From NCBI RefSeq assembly GCF_001447195.1, contig NZ_LFRI01000324.1, positions 1 to 64,000 of the forward strand: a stretch of DNA of 64,000 nt, in the 5' to 3' direction. The notes below the pieces were generated by a model, which was given only the letters and a program-made list of their open reading frames with translations, was not told the DNA's origin and ran no database searches. This document shows, in pieces, positions 62,432 through 64,000 of this stretch. The DNA comes from Aquabacterium parvum (GTDB lineage: Bacteria > Pseudomonadota > Gammaproteobacteria > Burkholderiales > Burkholderiaceae_C). The first letter of the stretch is position 1. Each line of letters opens with the position of its first letter. The translations under genes were made by a program, and so were the position numbers.

Positions 62432-62545
62432 GGAGGCTGCACCGGCTTTGGATAGGGGCTGGCTGTCGGGCCTGCCGGGAGCAGTGCCGGGCGTGATTGT
62501 CTCCTGACCTTTGCGGTTTCGATGGCCTTTCGATCGGCTCTGCGC

Positions 62546-62899
62546 TCATCGCGGGTGATCGGTCTGTTCGCCGCCGGCGTGGCTGCGGAAACGACCAGTC
62601 CATGGTCGCCACATCTTTGGCCGCCAAGCCAACCCGAAGGTCACCACCACCGCCGCCACGCTCAGCCACATCACCCAAACCAGCACCGCCATGGAAGGGT
62701 GGTCCAGCCACAAGCAGGCCAGCAGCGAGAGGCTCATGGCCAGCGCGGCCAGGGCGCGCAAGCCCAGAACAGCCCGGGCGCTTGGCTCGGTGGTGGTTTG
62801 CCAGACCTGTTGCCAGTGCGTGGGCATGGCCAACGCCAGCCACACCATGCCTGCATGCGCAAGAGCGGGTGCCAGCAACCAGGGCATCCATTCATGCAT
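62546..62899 (-). CDS. DUF3325 family small membrane protein
   Basis: 117 residues with about three to four membrane helices (start MHEWMPWLLAPALAHAGMVW; central LGLRALAALAMSLSLLACLWL). This matches the DUF3325 family, which occurs next to PepSY-type and siderophore-uptake membrane genes. It overlaps the PepSY gene by 8 bases, so the two are co-translated. Role unknown. Confidence 0.7.
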   Translation of the reverse strand: MHEWMPWLLAPALAHAGMVWLALAMPTHWQQVWQTTTEPSARAVLGLRALAALAMSLSLLACLWLDHPSMAVLVWVMWLSVAAVVVTFGLAWRPKMWRPWTGRFRSHAGGEQTDHPR

Positions 62900-64000
62900 G
62901 GGTCGCCTCCGTTGGTACGCTGGTTCGCTGGGTGTGGGCAGTCACCATGCCTGGCTGTCGTTTGAGCTTGTGGTGTGCAGCCCATGCGATCGCTGCGGTG
63001 GTCAGCAAGCTCAGGTCCACTCCAGCCACGGGCCAGTTTCCGGCGGGCACCGTCACCCAAAGGTGCGCCCCGGTGCTCCAGCCATTGGCCAGCACGGCCG
63101 CCACAGCCACCACAGCAAGGGCTTGGCATTGTTCGGCCCATGCCGGTGAGCGCTGGCCAAGCGCGACCGGGCCGTTGCGCCCTGCGGCGTGCAGCGCGCT
63201 GATCAGCCAAACGCCCCAGAAGGCACCGATCTGCCAGTTAGCTGCGCCGTTCAAGTCGGCTGGTAGCAAGCGATTCACCAGCAGCATGGCGGTGGTGGCC
63301 AGCAGCATGCCGGTCACGGTGGCGACGCCCAACGCGTCCACGACGCGCGCTTGAGCCGAGCCTTGACGAGCATGCTGCTGTTTGCGCTTTTCCACGAAGA
63401 ACACAAAGCCAGTGGCAATGCAAACGCAGCCCAACAACCCGCCGGCCACATACAGCCAACGCAGCAGCCAGTGCTCGAAGTGCTGCAGGTGCAGACCGGT
63501 CAGGAATTGGTGCGCGGCGGAAGCCGGTTCGCGGGGTGGGTCTTCGTGCAGCACGCGGCCTGTGCTGGCCTGGAAGTGAATGCCTTCACCGACGAGCGCC
63601 ACGCGGTCGCTGCCGGCGCGGTAGATGCTGACGTAGCTGTTGGTGTCGCCAAGGTGGTGGATCTTCAGGAAGCCCACCTGCCCTGGCATGCCCCGGTCTG
63701 ACCAGCGTCGACGCGCATCGGCCACCATGGCGTCGACCGATGCCACGGGTGCGTTCACCCCTGCGCGTGTTTGCGGCAGGCCGGTGCGGGCCGACTCCTG
63801 AGCGGCGTGTCGATCGTGCAGGGGTTTGAGCACGGTGTGGCCCAGCGGCAGGTAGATCGACGCTGCAAAGATCACCAGGCCGGTGAAGGCGAAGAAGAAG
63901 TGAAAGGGTAGGGCCAGCACGCCGGTCAGGTTGTGCAGGTCGAGCGTGCTGCGCTGAAGGTGCTTGCGAGGCCGGAAGGTGAAGAATTCGCGGAAAAGGC
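62892..64000 (-). CDS. PepSY-associated membrane protein (partial, runs off right edge)
   Basis: About 370 C-terminal residues are visible; the frame stays open through the right edge, so the start is outside. Features: STLDLHNLTGVLALPFHFFF at the left of the visible part (typical PepSY_TM loop and helix), a ~150-residue periplasmic PepSY-like domain, then further helices with HFEHWLLRWLYVAGGLLGCVCIATGFVFFV. Such proteins are usually encoded with TonB receptors and are thought to help reduce or release iron from siderophores. With DUF3325 downstream this looks like the end of an iron-uptake cluster. Confidence 0.75.
   Translation of the reverse strand, partial: LFREFFTFRPRKHLQRSTLDLHNLTGVLALPFHFFFAFTGLVIFAASIYLPLGHTVLKPLHDRHAAQESARTGLPQTRAGVNAPVASVDAMVADARRRWSDRGMPGQVGFLKIHHLGDTNSYVSIYRAGSDRVALVGEGIHFQASTGRVLHEDPPREPASAAHQFLTGLHLQHFEHWLLRWLYVAGGLLGCVCIATGFVFFVEKRKQQHARQGSAQARVVDALGVATVTGMLLATTAMLLVNRLLPADLNGAANWQIGAFWGVWLISALHAAGRNGPVALGQRSPAWAEQCQALAVVAVAAVLANGWSTGAHLWVTVPAGNWPVAGVDLSLLTTAAIAWAAHHKLKRQPGMVTAHTQRTSVPTEATHA

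Noticed and set aside
1-64000. CRISPR array, tRNA or rRNA genes
   Set aside because: No regularly spaced short repeats, and no tRNA arms or rRNA signatures were recognised anywhere on either strand.

Overview
The window is GC-rich, densely coded bacterial chromosome and reads as a betaproteobacterium of the order Burkholderiales, most like the Aquabacterium/Ideonella/Leptothrix-type lineages. Pointers are a GTP-type PEP carboxykinase, an FxDxF-type PEP-CTERM surface protein, mdoGH, the glrK-qseG-glrR operon order, an accessory second IF-1 with TTG start, and strong third-position GC bias that opens long antisense frames. The genus is an inference; no rRNA, tRNA or CRISPR array was seen.

Left end (1-8.1 kb): the right end of an IS256-family insertion sequence cuts into a type VI secretion phospholipase (Tle5, PLD superfamily) gene. 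It is followed by an array of three toxin-3'-end/immunity modules. Every toxin copy lacks the first HKD half, whereas all three immunity lipoproteins (Tli4-like) are intact and translationally coupled to the toxin remnant before them. The immunity genes share near-identical ends and a divergent middle. 8.3-17.5 kb: a tail-to-tail two-component pair, an AAA+ ATPase with a 5'-nucleotidase, a MOSC protein, and a molybdate/tungstate-type ABC operon whose ATPase subunit has lost every nucleotide-handling motif. 17.8-25.7 kb: pckG, a PEP-CTERM protein, a secreted pectinacetylesterase-family hydrolase and mdoGH for periplasmic glucans.

26-34.4 kb: the glrK-qseG-glrR signalling operon, then a compact three-gene SMC/condensin-like operon in the order mksF-mksE-mksB with no nuclease partner. 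34.5-48.5 kb: a secreted multidomain glycoside hydrolase, a methyltransferase, an AraC regulator, a diguanylate cyclase with an inhibitory site, several small conserved proteins, and two overlapping DEAD-box helicases (dbpA plus an RhlE-type enzyme). 48.5-52.6 kb: an exporter, a thiolase and a TetR regulator; matching palindromes lie just upstream of the thiolase and tetR.

52.6-60 kb: two paralogous cassettes face each other in inverted orientation (a 78-residue protein of unknown function plus an RRM RNA-binding protein, each behind an extended -10 promoter and a leader with shared blocks). They flank an isoquinoline-1-oxidoreductase-type molybdenum hydroxylase with XdhC and an AraC regulator. 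The right-hand cassette also carries an IF-1 gene. The right end (60-64 kb) holds an exported protein of unknown function, truD and the start of a PepSY/DUF3325 membrane cluster of the kind found with siderophore uptake. Molybdenum links three blocks: ABC importer, MOSC protein and Mo hydroxylase with its maturation factor.
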